A stretch of 64,000 nt of DNA from Photobacterium proteolyticum (GCF_001939735.1 NZ_MJIL01000090.1:186001-250000); one strand, 5' to 3'; counted from the stretch's first letter, positions 1-9,834 are shown. Numbers and translations: made by a program. Notes: a model not told the origin generated them from the letters alone.

Positions 1-676
1 TTAGTACGGAATACCCGTAGAGCTGGGCACCGAAAGGTTTACCTGCCGGGATGATGTTGGAGAGCTCGAGCACCTTGCCGGTGTATAGGCCGGGAAGGTT
101 GGCAACTAGCGCGTAATCATGCTTTCCTGAAGCCAGTAGCCTCAGGGCGTCGGCATGGGTATCAACCAGCACCAATTTGGCCCCGACTTTATTCTGTAAC
201 AGGTAATCATGCATGATGCCACCGCTTTGTACGATGACCTCTCTGTCCTTCAGTTCGGTGAGCTCAGAAATTGTCGGCAAGCCTTTACGGGTGAAAACGG
301 ACTGGTGGATAACCGCATGCGGCGGCGAGAAGTCATAGCCTTTGGCACGTTCCTTGGAGAACACCATTCCCTGCAAGGCGTCAATTTCACCGGTCTCTAG
401 TTGGTGACGCATTTCGTCCCAGCCGCCGAGTTGGATATCGACGTTGATCCCCATGACCTCGGCAATAGCCAGTGTCAGTTCGGTATTATAGCCGTCCGGC
501 TCGCCTTTCTCGTTGAGAAACTCGTAGGGCGGGTAGTTATGATCGCCACCAACCCGGATTGTCTCGCCATGTCCGGCCGCCTCGGCAGAAAAGGGAAAGA
601 TGCCGATCAAAAAAGCAATGCTCGTCAGAAAGATGCCGGTCAGGGGGCTTTTTGCCTTGGGGAAGGTGAAAATCAT
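1..676 (-). CDS. Periplasmic family-3 substrate-binding protein or sensor domain (partial, C-terminus outside window)
   Basis: Reading the minus strand from the ATG at 676 gives an uninterrupted frame to the window edge. The N-terminus is a signal peptide (hydrophobic run ending in FSAEAAG), followed by IRVGGDHNYPPYEF and the GYNTELTLAIAEVMG signature of the SBP_bac_3 family. These proteins bind amino acids or other small polar ligands in the periplasm. The visible part covers lobe 1, the crossover (GEIDALQGMVFSKER) and most of lobe 2. Because the end is missing, I cannot tell whether it is a free ABC-transporter binding protein or the sensor half of a BvgS-like kinase or GGDEF protein. The latter is plausible, since no transporter gene is adjacent on the visible side. 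The promoter would lie in 677-817. Confidence 0.8.
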   Translation of the reverse strand, partial: MIFTFPKAKSPLTGIFLTSIAFLIGIFPFSAEAAGHGETIRVGGDHNYPPYEFLNEKGEPDGYNTELTLAIAEVMGINVDIQLGGWDEMRHQLETGEIDALQGMVFSKERAKGYDFSPPHAVIHQSVFTRKGLPTISELTELKDREVIVQSGGIMHDYLLQNKVGAKLVLVDTHADALRLLASGKHDYALVANLPGLYTGKVLELSNIIPAGKPFGAQLYGYSVL

Positions 677-817
677 ACTGTTGTCCTTAAGTGCTGAAGG
701 TCTAGTTGCCTGAATGTGCCGTCAGCACCGAGCTAACCCGCTTGTTCCGTGGTGGCTTTGTTATTGATATTTTATATATTTGTAGCGAATAGCCAAGTGA
801 TATAACTACAACTAATG

Positions 818-848
818 ATAGCGCCTTCAATGAGGTTGAGGGCGCTAT
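818..848 (-). terminator. Hairpin downstream of the M20 peptidase gene
   Basis: A 13-bp inverted repeat (ATAGCGCCTTCAA at 818-830 against TTGAGGGCGCTAT at 836-848, one G-T wobble) with a 5-nt loop lies 50 bp past the peptidase stop. In the minus direction it is not followed by a clear T-run, so it may be a weak terminator or an RNA-stabilising hairpin. Confidence 0.4.
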
Positions 849-898
849 ACGAACGAGTCAGTGAGCTCGGGTAGAAATGTCGGGGGAGGAGGCCGTTA

Positions 899-2017
899 CT
901 ATGAGTTCATAGTGCTTTGTTTGGGGCTATAATGGCGAATTATTGCGGTAACTTCTTCGATACGGCGGCAAAAACTGCGCTTGGAGGCGCGTTCGAACTC
1001 TGTATGGTCACCGTCGCCATAAGGACCGAAACCATCGAGTGTCGGTAGTCCGGCTCCGGAAGTGACATTGGCATCACTGACACCACCACGTTGCTCGGTC
1101 TTGAGCGGATATCCCAGCAACTGGGAGAGTTTATCAATGAGAGCCTGCTGTTCAGTGGATGGCGTCATGACATCTCGCTGAAGGCCGCCGCTCAAGTTAG
1201 CATTTACTCCCTCAATACCGTGCTGGTGGATTAGTGTGGGGATAGCGTCGAGTACACGTCGTTGCTCGTCGGCCTGGGTGAAACGTGCTTCGACCATTAA
1301 CTGGGCATGTGGCGAGATAGTGTTGGCACTGATCCCGCCTTTGATTTTGCCGACGTTGATAGTGGTTCCTTGCTCGAGGCTGGTCAGCTCCGTCATGGCG
1401 ATGAGCAGCCTGGCTGCTGCGAGGTTGGCATTTTTGCCCTGGCTGTATTGGTTACCGGCATGAGCGGCAACACCGTTAAGCTCGACGCAATAGGTTGCGA
1501 CGCCTTTTCGCCCGTTGACGACTTCATGATCCTCGCCTGCGGCTTCAAAGTCCAGGCAGGCATCATACCTGGTGGCAATCTCTCGGGTGATGGCCTTGCT
1601 GTCGTCACTGCCGGTCTCCTCGTCACTGACCAGTAGAAAGTCGATGTTGCAAAGCTGGCCGTGTTCGGCAAATACATTGCGCAGTGCAGACAGGGCGACA
1701 AAGTTGCCCCCTTTCATATCACAGCTGCCGGGGCCGTAAATCCACTCTTCGTTTTCTCTGAAACCTTCGAAGGAATGTGGCGGGAAAACCGTATCTAAAT
1801 GTCCTAAGAGAAGCAGCTTTGGCAGCCCGTTTACTTTTGTGCTGCTAAATAGCAAATGGTTACCGATGTTTTCCCGGTAATAGACAGTGGTGGTCATTCC
1901 CAGAGCTTCCAGCCAAGCCTGCATCATTCTGCCATTCGCATCGACACCTTGTTTGTTTTGCGTCCATGAGTTCTCTTCTATCAACGCTTTGAGATCAGCG
2001 TAATTGATACCTTTCAC
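899..2017 (-). CDS. M20 family metallopeptidase, glutamate carboxypeptidase (CPG2)-like
   Basis: A 372-aa cytoplasmic dizinc hydrolase. The metal-binding pattern is complete: GHLDTV (H73, D75), GPGSCDMKGG (D100), the catalytic and metal pair SDEETGS (E133-E134), and a late ligand in GDGDHTEFE near the C-terminus. This is the M20A arrangement of carboxypeptidase G2 and ArgE/DapE relatives, which release a C-terminal amino acid, often glutamate. The start is GTG at 2017, preceded by AGGAAGGA on the minus strand, better placed than any ATG. It lacks a signal peptide. It is divergent from the ATP-grasp/M14 operon across a 176-bp gap, so shared control and a shared substrate are possible but unproven. 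Specificity cannot be read from the sequence. Confidence 0.87.
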   Translation of the reverse strand: MKGINYADLKALIEENSWTQNKQGVDANGRMMQAWLEALGMTTTVYYRENIGNHLLFSSTKVNGLPKLLLLGHLDTVFPPHSFEGFRENEEWIYGPGSCDMKGGNFVALSALRNVFAEHGQLCNIDFLLVSDEETGSDDSKAITREIATRYDACLDFEAAGEDHEVVNGRKGVATYCVELNGVAAHAGNQYSQGKNANLAAARLLIAMTELTSLEQGTTINVGKIKGGISANTISPHAQLMVEARFTQADEQRRVLDAIPTLIHQHGIEGVNANLSGGLQRDVMTPSTEQQALIDKLSQLLGYPLKTEQRGGVSDANVTSGAGLPTLDGFGPYGDGDHTEFERASKRSFCRRIEEVTAIIRHYSPKQSTMNS

Positions 2018-2193
2018 AACTTGATTCCTTCCTCAGATTTAGCGAACTGCAGAATTCTCGCAGAGAATTTCCACCTGGCTCACTGTTATCAGCAATATGC
2101 GACACTATGATATGAAACCATATTACTACCTTGTTGTAATCTTTCTGTGCTCTAGTGGCATATTTTGAGGTTTGAATGATTAAGGAGAAAATC

Positions 2194-3207
2194 ATGGCCC
2201 CTCCCCGTGTTGGTTTGTGGATGTATCAGAATTCAGGTGGAACAGACATTGAGCGCAAGATTGTTGCTCAGCTAAATGAAAGGAATATAGAGGCAATTAC
2301 CGGGCTTGACCTGGGCGAGGCCTCGGCGCACAACGGCAGTATTTTTTGCAATGGTCACATGATGGATGAGCTGGACCTGTTCTTTTCTTATAACGCTGGT
2401 CAGCAGACGCCTTATCAGGTGTATTTGTACCAGACCCTGAGCAGCATGGTCCCGACTATCAATAACTATGCAGCGTTTGAACTGACAGAAGATAAGTTCC
2501 GAACGGCGCATTTGTTGAAGAAACACGGCATTCCTACCTCAGACTATATTGTCTGTAACAAAAACAATATCGAACAACTCAGGGAGCACCTGCGGTTCTG
2601 GCAGGGTAAGGCTATCTGCAAGCCGGTGAACGGCTGGGGGGGGAATGGGATCATTAAGCTCGAGAGCGAACGTGATCTTGACTTGATCCACCCATATATC
2701 ACCAAGCAAAGCTCGCCGCAGTTCTATATCGAGCGGGTGATTGAAAATGACTTTACTGACTACCGGATAGATATTGTCGATAACAAGTTTGTGGCCTGCT
2801 ACGGCCGCAAGGCAGCATCGGGAAGCTGGAAAACCAATGTGACCAGCGGTGGCAGTGTGATTTGCCGCGAGCCAACCCCCGAGGTGATAGAACTGGCTTT
2901 GAAGGCCGCTAAAGTTACCGGTCTGGAAGTGGCTGGCGTCGACATTATTTATGACATTGAGCATCAGCAGTATGTGGTGCTGGAAGTGAACGGGATCCCG
3001 GCCTTCGCTACCCCGGATCAGGAAAAAGCCGGGCTCAATTTTAACGATACCAAGATTGCCTACTTGGTCGATCTTATTGAGCGGACTGTCTGCAAAGAAA
3101 TGACCAAAAAAGACCAGCTCAGTGAACTGGATTCCGCCGTTGTTGATCTCGCTGCCCTTGATCTTGCCGCAACTTCAAGCCCTCTTGTTAAGGAAGAAAT
3201 ACTATGA
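2194..3207 (+). CDS. RimK-like ATP-grasp ligase
   Basis: A 337-aa protein with an ATP-grasp fold: pre-ATP-grasp segment to about residue 95, ATP-binding lysine in ICKPVNGWGGNG (K143, glycine loop 147-152), and the metal-binding acid and amide in LEVNGIPAF (E264, N266). RimK-type enzymes use ATP to join a carboxylate to an amine through an acyl phosphate, for example adding glutamate to a peptide. I chose the second ATG (2194), because AAGGAG sits six bases upstream of it; the ATG at 2176 has no such site. The gene overlaps the next by four bases (ATGA), implying translational coupling. The acceptor and donor are unknown. Confidence 0.82.
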   Translation: MAPPRVGLWMYQNSGGTDIERKIVAQLNERNIEAITGLDLGEASAHNGSIFCNGHMMDELDLFFSYNAGQQTPYQVYLYQTLSSMVPTINNYAAFELTEDKFRTAHLLKKHGIPTSDYIVCNKNNIEQLREHLRFWQGKAICKPVNGWGGNGIIKLESERDLDLIHPYITKQSSPQFYIERVIENDFTDYRIDIVDNKFVACYGRKAASGSWKTNVTSGGSVICREPTPEVIELALKAAKVTGLEVAGVDIIYDIEHQQYVVLEVNGIPAFATPDQEKAGLNFNDTKIAYLVDLIERTVCKEMTKKDQLSELDSAVVDLAALDLAATSSPLVKEEIL

Positions 3208-4694
3208 CCATGCCAGAGCAGTCTTTACCCAGGATTGGTATGCTTTATCTCGATCATGTTTTGCGTTTTTTCGATAAGTCTAACTTCAAGGGTTGGCCGG
3301 ATAAGATTGAACAGGTGGTCTATCACTGGGGAAATGACAAACAGCGTTTCATCGATGAAGTAAAAAGGAAAAAAATTAATGTTCTGATCGGTAATGTGCC
3401 GGCGACTGCCTATGAAACATTCCGTGAGATTGCCCGCGCTTTGCCGGAGGTGAGGTTTATTCCGACGCTGGATAGCCAGTTCTGTAACAAGTCCAAGGAA
3501 AACGTCACGCACTTTTGCCACAAATACCAACTGCCGATCCCTAAAACCAAGATTTTTTATCAGGTTGAGGAGGCGCTGGCTTACATCAACGATACCCAGT
3601 ATCCCAAGATTGTGAAGCGCTCATATGGCCCGTCGAATTACGGCGGTTATTTTGTCCATAAGATCGACAGTGCCGAAGAGGCGGTACGTCTGTTCTCCGA
3701 GAAGCGTTATTACCCCGCCTATATCCAGGACTTTGTCCCAATGAAGGCGGATATCCGGGTCATGCTGGTGGGCCATCAGCCAGTTTGTGCATTTTGGCGT
3801 CGGCCACCCGAGGGAGAGTGGCTGACCAATACCAGCCAGGGCGGTAGCATGGACTATCAGAATGTTCCCGAGGAAGTGTTGGAGCTCGCTGTTCGGGCAT
3901 CGAAGGCAGCCAATGCTGAGTACTGGGCCTGCGATATCGCGGTAAGTACCGATGATGAATACACCATTTTGGAGTGTGCGACGGCCTTTGCTGCCTTCCC
4001 CTATATTCGTGACTGGATTGGTCAGTACCTGATGTGGCTACTGGCTCCACAGCGCTTCGACAAACCGTATTTTGCCCATAAAAACTGGGAAGAGCTGGGC
4101 AAGATTGATTCCTCGTTGCTACGTACGATGCGACATATTAGTTTCGGTCAGGCTAGTCATTCGACAGATACCGGTGAATATGCTCCCGCTGATGAGCAGT
4201 ACTCTCTGCTAGAAACACGCCATGTTCGAGGCGAAGAGTGGCCGAGTGAGGCATGGAATTTCCAGGATATGCACCGGTTGTCCGGAGTCAACCCATACAA
4301 CCGTAATGAGCATGGGGCAGTTGGCAACGGACAAACACAAACTCAAATCAATCAGCCAGACAGTTTTCTTGATACCGGCATTGAAGATCATCAAGAAGTT
4401 ACTGTGGCAGATCATCACTCCTTACCTGGAGCGGTTTCTGAATCAAAGCTTGAAGTTCAGCCCGAGCCTGATGCCGGGCACCTACCTGAGCCTGAACAGC
4501 TTGTGGCCTTCTTTCAGAGTGTGAAAGGTATTGGCAACGTGTTGTCGCAGGAAATTGTCGATACGCTCGGTGTGAGCGGTGTGTTATATGCGCTTGAGCA
4601 TGAACCGCAGCAGTTGACGGCGTTTAGAAACCTCAAGCAGAAGAAACTCGAGGCGATACTTCGGTGCTGGGAAGATCATGAGCTTGTCTGCTAG
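3204..4694 (+). CDS. ATP-grasp domain protein with C-terminal helix-hairpin-helix
   Basis: A 496-aa protein. Residues 90-280 align with RimK-type ATP-grasp: YPKIVKRSYGPSNYGG around the ATP lysine, DIRVMLVG, and a terminal acidic strand. The usual EVN metal motif is here TILECATAF (E257-C258-A259), so the metal-binding asparagine is missing. Activity may be altered, or the protein may be a partner of the first ligase. A linker of about 110 residues rich in Q, H, E and N leads to a C-terminal domain (434-496) with SVKGIGNVLSQEIVDTLG, a helix-hairpin-helix of the kind that binds nucleic acid backbones. This fusion is unusual for an amide ligase. It is the middle gene of a tight operon, overlapping the upstream stop by 4 bp and followed by the M14 gene 9 bp downstream. 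Confidence 0.75.
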   Translation: MTMPEQSLPRIGMLYLDHVLRFFDKSNFKGWPDKIEQVVYHWGNDKQRFIDEVKRKKINVLIGNVPATAYETFREIARALPEVRFIPTLDSQFCNKSKENVTHFCHKYQLPIPKTKIFYQVEEALAYINDTQYPKIVKRSYGPSNYGGYFVHKIDSAEEAVRLFSEKRYYPAYIQDFVPMKADIRVMLVGHQPVCAFWRRPPEGEWLTNTSQGGSMDYQNVPEEVLELAVRASKAANAEYWACDIAVSTDDEYTILECATAFAAFPYIRDWIGQYLMWLLAPQRFDKPYFAHKNWEELGKIDSSLLRTMRHISFGQASHSTDTGEYAPADEQYSLLETRHVRGEEWPSEAWNFQDMHRLSGVNPYNRNEHGAVGNGQTQTQINQPDSFLDTGIEDHQEVTVADHHSLPGAVSESKLEVQPEPDAGHLPEPEQLVAFFQSVKGIGNVLSQEIVDTLGVSGVLYALEHEPQQLTAFRNLKQKKLEAILRCWEDHELVC

Positions 4695-4703
4695 GGGGCG
4701 GCA

Positions 4704-7361
4704 ATGAAAAAACAATACCTGTCTTATCAGGAGACGCTTGACTTCCTGACTCAGGCAATGGAAAGGTACCCCAACCTCATTCGGCTGGAAAGCATTGGGG
4801 AGACTCATGAAGGTCGGCCGATAATGATGGTGACGGTATCGCAGGATGTGGCGTACGCCCATCTCAAGCCGGCACTGCTGTATACCGGGACAATTCATGC
4901 TCGCGAGTGGATCGGTATCGAGCTGGCGGTGAATTTTGTTCAGTACCTGCTTGATAATTACCCCAGTAATCCGGATGTCGTCGAAGCGCTGACCCGTAAC
5001 ACGTTATACATGGTGCCTTGTCTCAATCCGGATGGTTTCGAGTATTCTCGCAAGCATTTCTCGTTTTGGCGCAAGAACCGGCGAGATAATGGCGATGGAA
5101 CATTTGGAGTCGATCTGAACCGTAACTTTGGTATTAACTTCCGTCGCTCAAATGATACCCAGTCGAATATCTATGGTGGCCCCGGGCCATTCTCGGAACC
5201 TGAAACTCAGGCTATCAAACACTTTGTGGAGGCGCACAGGAACATTCGGATTGCGTTGGATTATCATTCACAGGGGAATGTGTTTTTTCCTGCACACAAG
5301 TTTAACCATGAAGCTGAAATTGAAGGGACAGACTTAAACATTCTGTGTGCCAATATGGCTCAGGAAATATATAAGGTCACACAACGTCAGTACGGTATTC
5401 ATCGCGGCAAGCCACCGGCTAACCTGATCCATGGTAGCGGACGTGAGTATTATTATGATCGCGGGATATTGTCGGCCGTGGTGGAAGTCGGCAGCAGGAA
5501 TATTCCCGATTATCTGATTAACATGTCGCAGAGTGTGGATGAAAATATCCCGGCTTTATTGTATGCACTGGGTAATGCCATTAATTACTCGGATTTGGCC
5601 CCAACTCGACCGGAAAACTTTACGGTCAGGGAGATAACGGCCAATCAGGCGATTCTGTGCTGGGATCATTCATCGGATGATGAAGGTTGCTATTATCAGG
5701 TATATCGCAGTGAGTCGCCGAAATATCATTGCACCCGGGAAAACTTAATTGCAATTACCTCGCAGAATGAATATATCGACAAGCAGTTAAAATCAGGCCA
5801 TCGCTATTATTACAATTTGCGTAAAGTAAACCGGGTGAGCCGGATAAAATCGCCGTTTTCCCCCGAGGTAAAAATAAAGACCTGTTTGGAAAAAGATGAG
5901 TTCTCTTTTACGTTATTTCCCAAACCGGAGCAAATTGGTTATGTCGGTGAGCTGACTCAAAGCCATAATGCGGAACATTTTGGTCATAACTCTCTATTTA
6001 TCGGGGTAAATAAGACCAAGGGAGTGTGCTACGGCGTCATTGCTTTTGATATGGACAGGATCCCGTCTGATGCCATTATCAAGAATGCAGTGTTCTCGCT
6101 GTATCCGATGAATCGGGTAGGGGCAAAAATTGAAAATTATGGCGAGTGGTCGGTATCGATTCTTAATCCGGATGACATCAGTGAATTATCTGCCTATGAC
6201 GATATCCATCATGCGGCACCACTGCAGACGCTGGGTGATGCGATTGACTCTGATCAGCTGACTCAGGGAATTTGGAAAAGCTGGCGTTTTAGTGCTATGG
6301 AAAAACAGCTGGTACAGGATCAGCTTGAAAAGGGCCGGTTGCTGCTTCGACTGCAAGGTCCGGACAGTTTGCCGCTCGGCAACGATTCGCAAATGATGCA
6401 GTTTGATATTGGCTATGGTCGCTTTGGTGGCGGGATCCATTATCGTCCTTGCCTAGACCTTATTTATACTCGTCGCCCCTACCAGCTGGCGCTTGCGGCA
6501 TCTGATTGCCATACCATCAGCCAGAATAAGCTACAGCAAGGGGAGTTACAGTGTGGGTTTGATTCTGAGGGTGATACGGTATTTGGTCAGGTGGCATTTT
6601 CGCTGTCTTGTATTAGCGATGAATCCGATATCGTGATCACTCAGGCTTATTTTGCCATTGAGAGTGAGTCCTTGAGTGGGGTATCACAGCCGATGCGGTT
6701 CACTGCAGAAATTGCCGAGCTGGATGATCTCGATTATTGCAGCGTCAAACATCGGGAAAAAATCGAGTATCTCGGTTACGAAGTTAGCAGCCAGGAGTTG
6801 GGGAAAACGCCACGCCAATTATTTATGTTTGATAGCTCAGCCAGACAGCACCTCGAGTCATTCCATCGAGACAAAAAAATGGTCAATCTGATCATTCGTG
6901 CCACGTCGGCATCGCGTCAAAAAGATGCGCTGGTTAACTGGCAGACAATCGACAGCGAGCAGCGCCCTCAGCTGGTGATTGAATATATAGAGCGGCGTAA
7001 GCAGGCACTTGAGGCGCCACAAGAGCTACAGGCAAGCTTGGAGAACGGATTGGTCAAATTAACATGGACCAATCCTGAACATGCCGATTTTGTCGGTTCG
7101 TATGTGGTTCGAAATAGTTTTCATCCACCACGTTCACCGTTTGATGGTGTGAAGCTTTATGCCGGCAAAGACAGTTATACCTTTGACAGGTTTGGTAATG
7201 CCAATTTGCCAAAATACTATTCGGTCTTTAGCTACGATAATGTGCCTAACTACTCGGTCCCTGCGTCGTTAAGGTTTAGTGCCGACGAGGTTATGCCTGT
7301 TGAGTATGATGAGTTTGAGCCGCAGGACGAGGTAGAAAAGCAGTACCGTGAGGGCGATTAA
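4704..7361 (+). CDS. Large M14 zinc carboxypeptidase with fibronectin-like and accessory beta domains
   Basis: An 885-aa protein. Residues 1-290 form a complete M14 catalytic domain: HAREW (H65, E68 zinc ligands), LNPDG, DLNRNFG (N139-R140 carboxylate binding), DYHSQ (H188 zinc) and AVVEVGS (E261, general base). M14 enzymes remove C-terminal residues or cleave gamma-glutamyl and side-chain peptides. A fibronectin-like segment follows (about 300-395), then about 370 residues of two repeated beta-rich modules (FSFTLFPKPEQIGYVGE and a second near 605), then another fibronectin-like unit. No signal peptide or propeptide is visible: the protein opens MKKQYLSYQET. It therefore appears cytoplasmic, unlike most large multidomain M14 enzymes, unless exported by a non-classical route. 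It is the last gene of the ATP-grasp operon and is followed by a strong terminator. Confidence 0.83.
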   Translation: MKKQYLSYQETLDFLTQAMERYPNLIRLESIGETHEGRPIMMVTVSQDVAYAHLKPALLYTGTIHAREWIGIELAVNFVQYLLDNYPSNPDVVEALTRNTLYMVPCLNPDGFEYSRKHFSFWRKNRRDNGDGTFGVDLNRNFGINFRRSNDTQSNIYGGPGPFSEPETQAIKHFVEAHRNIRIALDYHSQGNVFFPAHKFNHEAEIEGTDLNILCANMAQEIYKVTQRQYGIHRGKPPANLIHGSGREYYYDRGILSAVVEVGSRNIPDYLINMSQSVDENIPALLYALGNAINYSDLAPTRPENFTVREITANQAILCWDHSSDDEGCYYQVYRSESPKYHCTRENLIAITSQNEYIDKQLKSGHRYYYNLRKVNRVSRIKSPFSPEVKIKTCLEKDEFSFTLFPKPEQIGYVGELTQSHNAEHFGHNSLFIGVNKTKGVCYGVIAFDMDRIPSDAIIKNAVFSLYPMNRVGAKIENYGEWSVSILNPDDISELSAYDDIHHAAPLQTLGDAIDSDQLTQGIWKSWRFSAMEKQLVQDQLEKGRLLLRLQGPDSLPLGNDSQMMQFDIGYGRFGGGIHYRPCLDLIYTRRPYQLALAASDCHTISQNKLQQGELQCGFDSEGDTVFGQVAFSLSCISDESDIVITQAYFAIESESLSGVSQPMRFTAEIAELDDLDYCSVKHREKIEYLGYEVSSQELGKTPRQLFMFDSSARQHLESFHRDKKMVNLIIRATSASRQKDALVNWQTIDSEQRPQLVIEYIERRKQALEAPQELQASLENGLVKLTWTNPEHADFVGSYVVRNSFHPPRSPFDGVKLYAGKDSYTFDRFGNANLPKYYSVFSYDNVPNYSVPASLRFSADEVMPVEYDEFEPQDEVEKQYREGD

Positions 7362-7381
7362 TAGGGGATGTAGGTCGGTTG

Positions 7382-7418
7382 AAAAAGCCATTTACCAATA
7401 AGTGTAAGTGGCTTTTTT
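7382..7418 (+). terminator. Rho-independent terminator of the ATP-grasp/M14 operon
   Basis: The stem AAAAAGCCATTTAC (7382-7395) pairs with GTAAGTGGCTTTTTT (7404-7418). The T-rich 3' arm follows directly, 20 bp after the M14 stop. Confidence 0.85.
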
Positions 7419-7674
7419 ATTAAAAATATTGTGAAGGGTTATTATTGATAAAAGGTTGTAATGTGATATCTATATGAATTAAATAATGATCAATATCGAT
7501 GCGATGTTATTAATTTGTAGTTGCGAGGTGTTGGTTTTATAACAGTGTAATAGTTATCTCTTATGTCATTTTGCTTATTTCTTTTAGATGTTAACTTACA
7601 TTGTGTTACAGGTGAAATCTCCTGTTAATTTATTTTCACGGCCTATTCTTATTTGGTGTGTTAGGGAGTGTTGT

Positions 7675-7737
7675 ATGTCTAATGAGAATTTCATAGGGCT
7701 TGATAGGTATGGGTTAAATTATAAACATGTTTACTAG
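7675..7737 (+). CDS. Possible 20-aa peptide ORF in the M14-MCP gap
   Basis: The 7419-7884 gap holds no recognisable gene apart from this ATG-to-TAG frame, which encodes MSNENFIGLDRYGLNYKHVY. TTAGGGAG lies seven bases before the ATG, a credible ribosome site. A peptide this short occurs by chance easily. I list it because the operon just upstream encodes amide ligases and a carboxypeptidase. The rest of the gap is AT-rich and presumably carries the promoter of the chemoreceptor gene (for example the AT-rich run around 7770-7800). Confidence 0.15.
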   Translation: MSNENFIGLDRYGLNYKHVY

Positions 7738-7884
7738 GATAGATAAAAAATAGCGTCTAATGAAATTTTAAAATACATTGATATACTGTATACTATTCTG
7801 CCTTGATAATATGTGATGCATGCGAATAACCAATTCGTGTGCATTTTTTATTGCGCCATTACTTTCACTGCAACAAGGCTATTG

Positions 7885-9834
7885 ATGTTTAATATCCAGA
7901 ATTTAAAAGTAGGAACCAAGTTATCTTTTGGTTTCGGATTAATATTAATATTGATGTCATTCTTGACCATGAATGCATTTCTTGGTTTTACATCCCTAGA
8001 GAAGGATGTCGATACGGCGGATGATGTAAACCGGATGGTTAAATTCATTAAAGAAGCTCGTATTAACGAAAAAAATTATGTTATCAGAGGTACTGATAGT
8101 TCTGTTTCAGGGATCAACAAGGTTGTTAACGACCTCATCTCGCTGGCGGAAGAGAAGAAAAATAACGCTGACGAGCAGGATGACAAAGTGAACATGGATC
8201 GGATGATAGCAGCAACGAGAGCTTATCACCGTGAGTTCAATAACTACATGGATCTAAAGCTACGAGGACAGCAAGCATCTGAGGTCATGAGAGAGCGTGC
8301 CCGAGATGTTGATATGTTGCTAACGAGTGTCCGCCAGGATCATAAAACGGCGTATCAGGCATTGATAGCAGCGCAAGCTGAAGGCGAGCGCATTGCTCTG
8401 GAAATTGAAAAGGGTGACGATGCAAATCGCCTTATCAAATGGATGTTGGAGACCCGCCGTGCCGAAAAGAACTTCATGCTAACGTTGGATAATCAATATG
8501 CTACTCGGGTCGAGGAACATATTGCGGATATGACTCAGTTGATGAATGAGCTGAAAAATCGCTATCGCACAACAAAGCATAAAGAAATGGCTGATAAAGT
8601 ACTGGAAAATGTCAGCCAGTATACCGTGTCGTTCAATAATTATGTGAATTACGCATCCAGCATGGAAAAGGCCAATGAAGCTATGCTGATAAATGCCCGT
8701 GAGGCCCAGTCGCTGGCTGATGAGATCCGTAAGATCCAGAAGACCCGTCTGGCTGATAATATTTGGACCATTGAAGCTACCAGTATTGTACTTGCCCTGT
8801 TCGGTATTATTGCCGGTCTTGTTGTCAGTGTGATTATTACCCGCCAGATAGTTCGTCCGCTGCATGAGGCGGTAGCGATGACCCAGAAGATCGCTGGAGG
8901 TGATTTGACTCTTGATATTCAGGCGAACAGAAAAGACGAGATCGGTGATTTATTTGTAGCTATCGGTACGATGAGCTGTCATTTGCAGCAAGTGATGGTT
9001 CGCCTCAATGACAGTATCAACCACATTGCGACAGCTTCAGAAGAGCTGTCGGCGGTGACGACGCAAACCAGTGCCGGGGTTAATGCGCAGAAATCGGATA
9101 TAGAACAAGTTGCGACAGCAATGACCGAGATGAATGCGACTTCGCAAGAAGTTGCCAACCGAGCGAATTCTACCTCTGAAGCGGTCAAGCAGGCTAACCA
9201 ACAAACACAAAAAGGTAATGAACTTGTGGCCGGTACGGTACAGGGGATGAACCAGTTGGCATCTGATGTGGAGAAATCGGCAGGTGTTATTCAGCAGGTT
9301 CGTGATGATAGCGAAAGTATTGCTTCGGTTCTCGATGTCATCAAAGGCATTGCCGATCAAACCAACTTGTTGGCATTGAATGCAGCTATTGAAGCTGCAC
9401 GCGCAGGGGAGTTTGGCCGAGGCTTTGCTGTTGTCGCAGACGAAGTCCGCGCGCTGGCCCAGAAAACACAAGACTCGACCGTCGAGATTGAATCCATGAT
9501 CACAACCCTGAAAACGGGGAGTGAATCAGCTGTCACTGAAATGGGCAATAGCCAGCAGCAAGTGCAGCAGATGGTCACAATGGCTGAAGATGTCAACCAG
9601 ACCCTGGCGGCTATAACCGAAGAAGTGGCAACTATTACGGATATGAACCTGCAGATTGCCAATGCTGCCAAAGAGCAGAGTGATGTGGCAGAAGATGTAA
9701 ATGTGCGGATCAATGCGATTCAGGATGTGTCTGATCAAACGGCTGCGGCTTCCGAGCAAACTTCTGCATCCAGTCAGGAACTTGCGAAACTGGGTGAAGA
9801 ACTGCAGGCATTGATCACCCGCTTTAAGTTGTAA
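7885..9834 (+). CDS. Methyl-accepting chemotaxis protein with HBM sensor domain
   Basis: A 649-aa inner-membrane chemoreceptor. The first membrane helix (about residues 10-32) follows [13 protein letters not shown]. The periplasmic part contains two helical bundles with the paired [13 protein letters not shown] and [11 protein letters not shown] motifs of the helical bimodular (HBM) domain, known in other bacteria for sensing TCA-cycle or amine ligands. A second membrane helix (about 290-315) leads into HAMP ([20 protein letters not shown]). The cytoplasmic coiled coil has the conserved tip [20 protein letters not shown]. The residue just after this tip differs from the common AGEQGRGF: here it is AGEFGRGF. 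No C-terminal CheR pentapeptide is seen. I start at 7885, where the membrane anchor begins; a frame extension to 7813 has no ribosome site. Confidence 0.9.
   Translation: MFNIQNLKVGTKLSFGFGLILILMSFLTMNAFLGFTSLEKDVDTADDVNRMVKFIKEARINEKNYVIRGTDSSVSGINKVVNDLISLAEEKKNNADEQDDKVNMDRMIAATRAYHREFNNYMDLKLRGQQASEVMRERARDVDMLLTSVRQDHKTAYQALIAAQAEGERIALEIEKGDDANRLIKWMLETRRAEKNFMLTLDNQYATRVEEHIADMTQLMNELKNRYRTTKHKEMADKVLENVSQYTVSFNNYVNYASSMEKANEAMLINAREAQSLADEIRKIQKTRLADNIWTIEATSIVLALFGIIAGLVVSVIITRQIVRPLHEAVAMTQKIAGGDLTLDIQANRKDEIGDLFVAIGTMSCHLQQVMVRLNDSINHIATASEELSAVTTQTSAGVNAQKSDIEQVATAMTEMNATSQEVANRANSTSEAVKQANQQTQKGNELVAGTVQGMNQLASDVEKSAGVIQQVRDDSESIASVLDVIKGIADQTNLLALNAAIEAARAGEFGRGFAVVADEVRALAQKTQDSTVEIESMITTLKTGSESAVTEMGNSQQQVQQMVTMAEDVNQTLAAITEEVATITDMNLQIANAAKEQSDVAEDVNVRINAIQDVSDQTAAASEQTSASSQELAKLGEELQALITRFKL

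Noticed and set aside
209-697. Two plus-strand frames at the left edge
   Set aside because: They are antisense to a clear minus-strand signal-peptide-containing substrate-binding protein that runs off the window.
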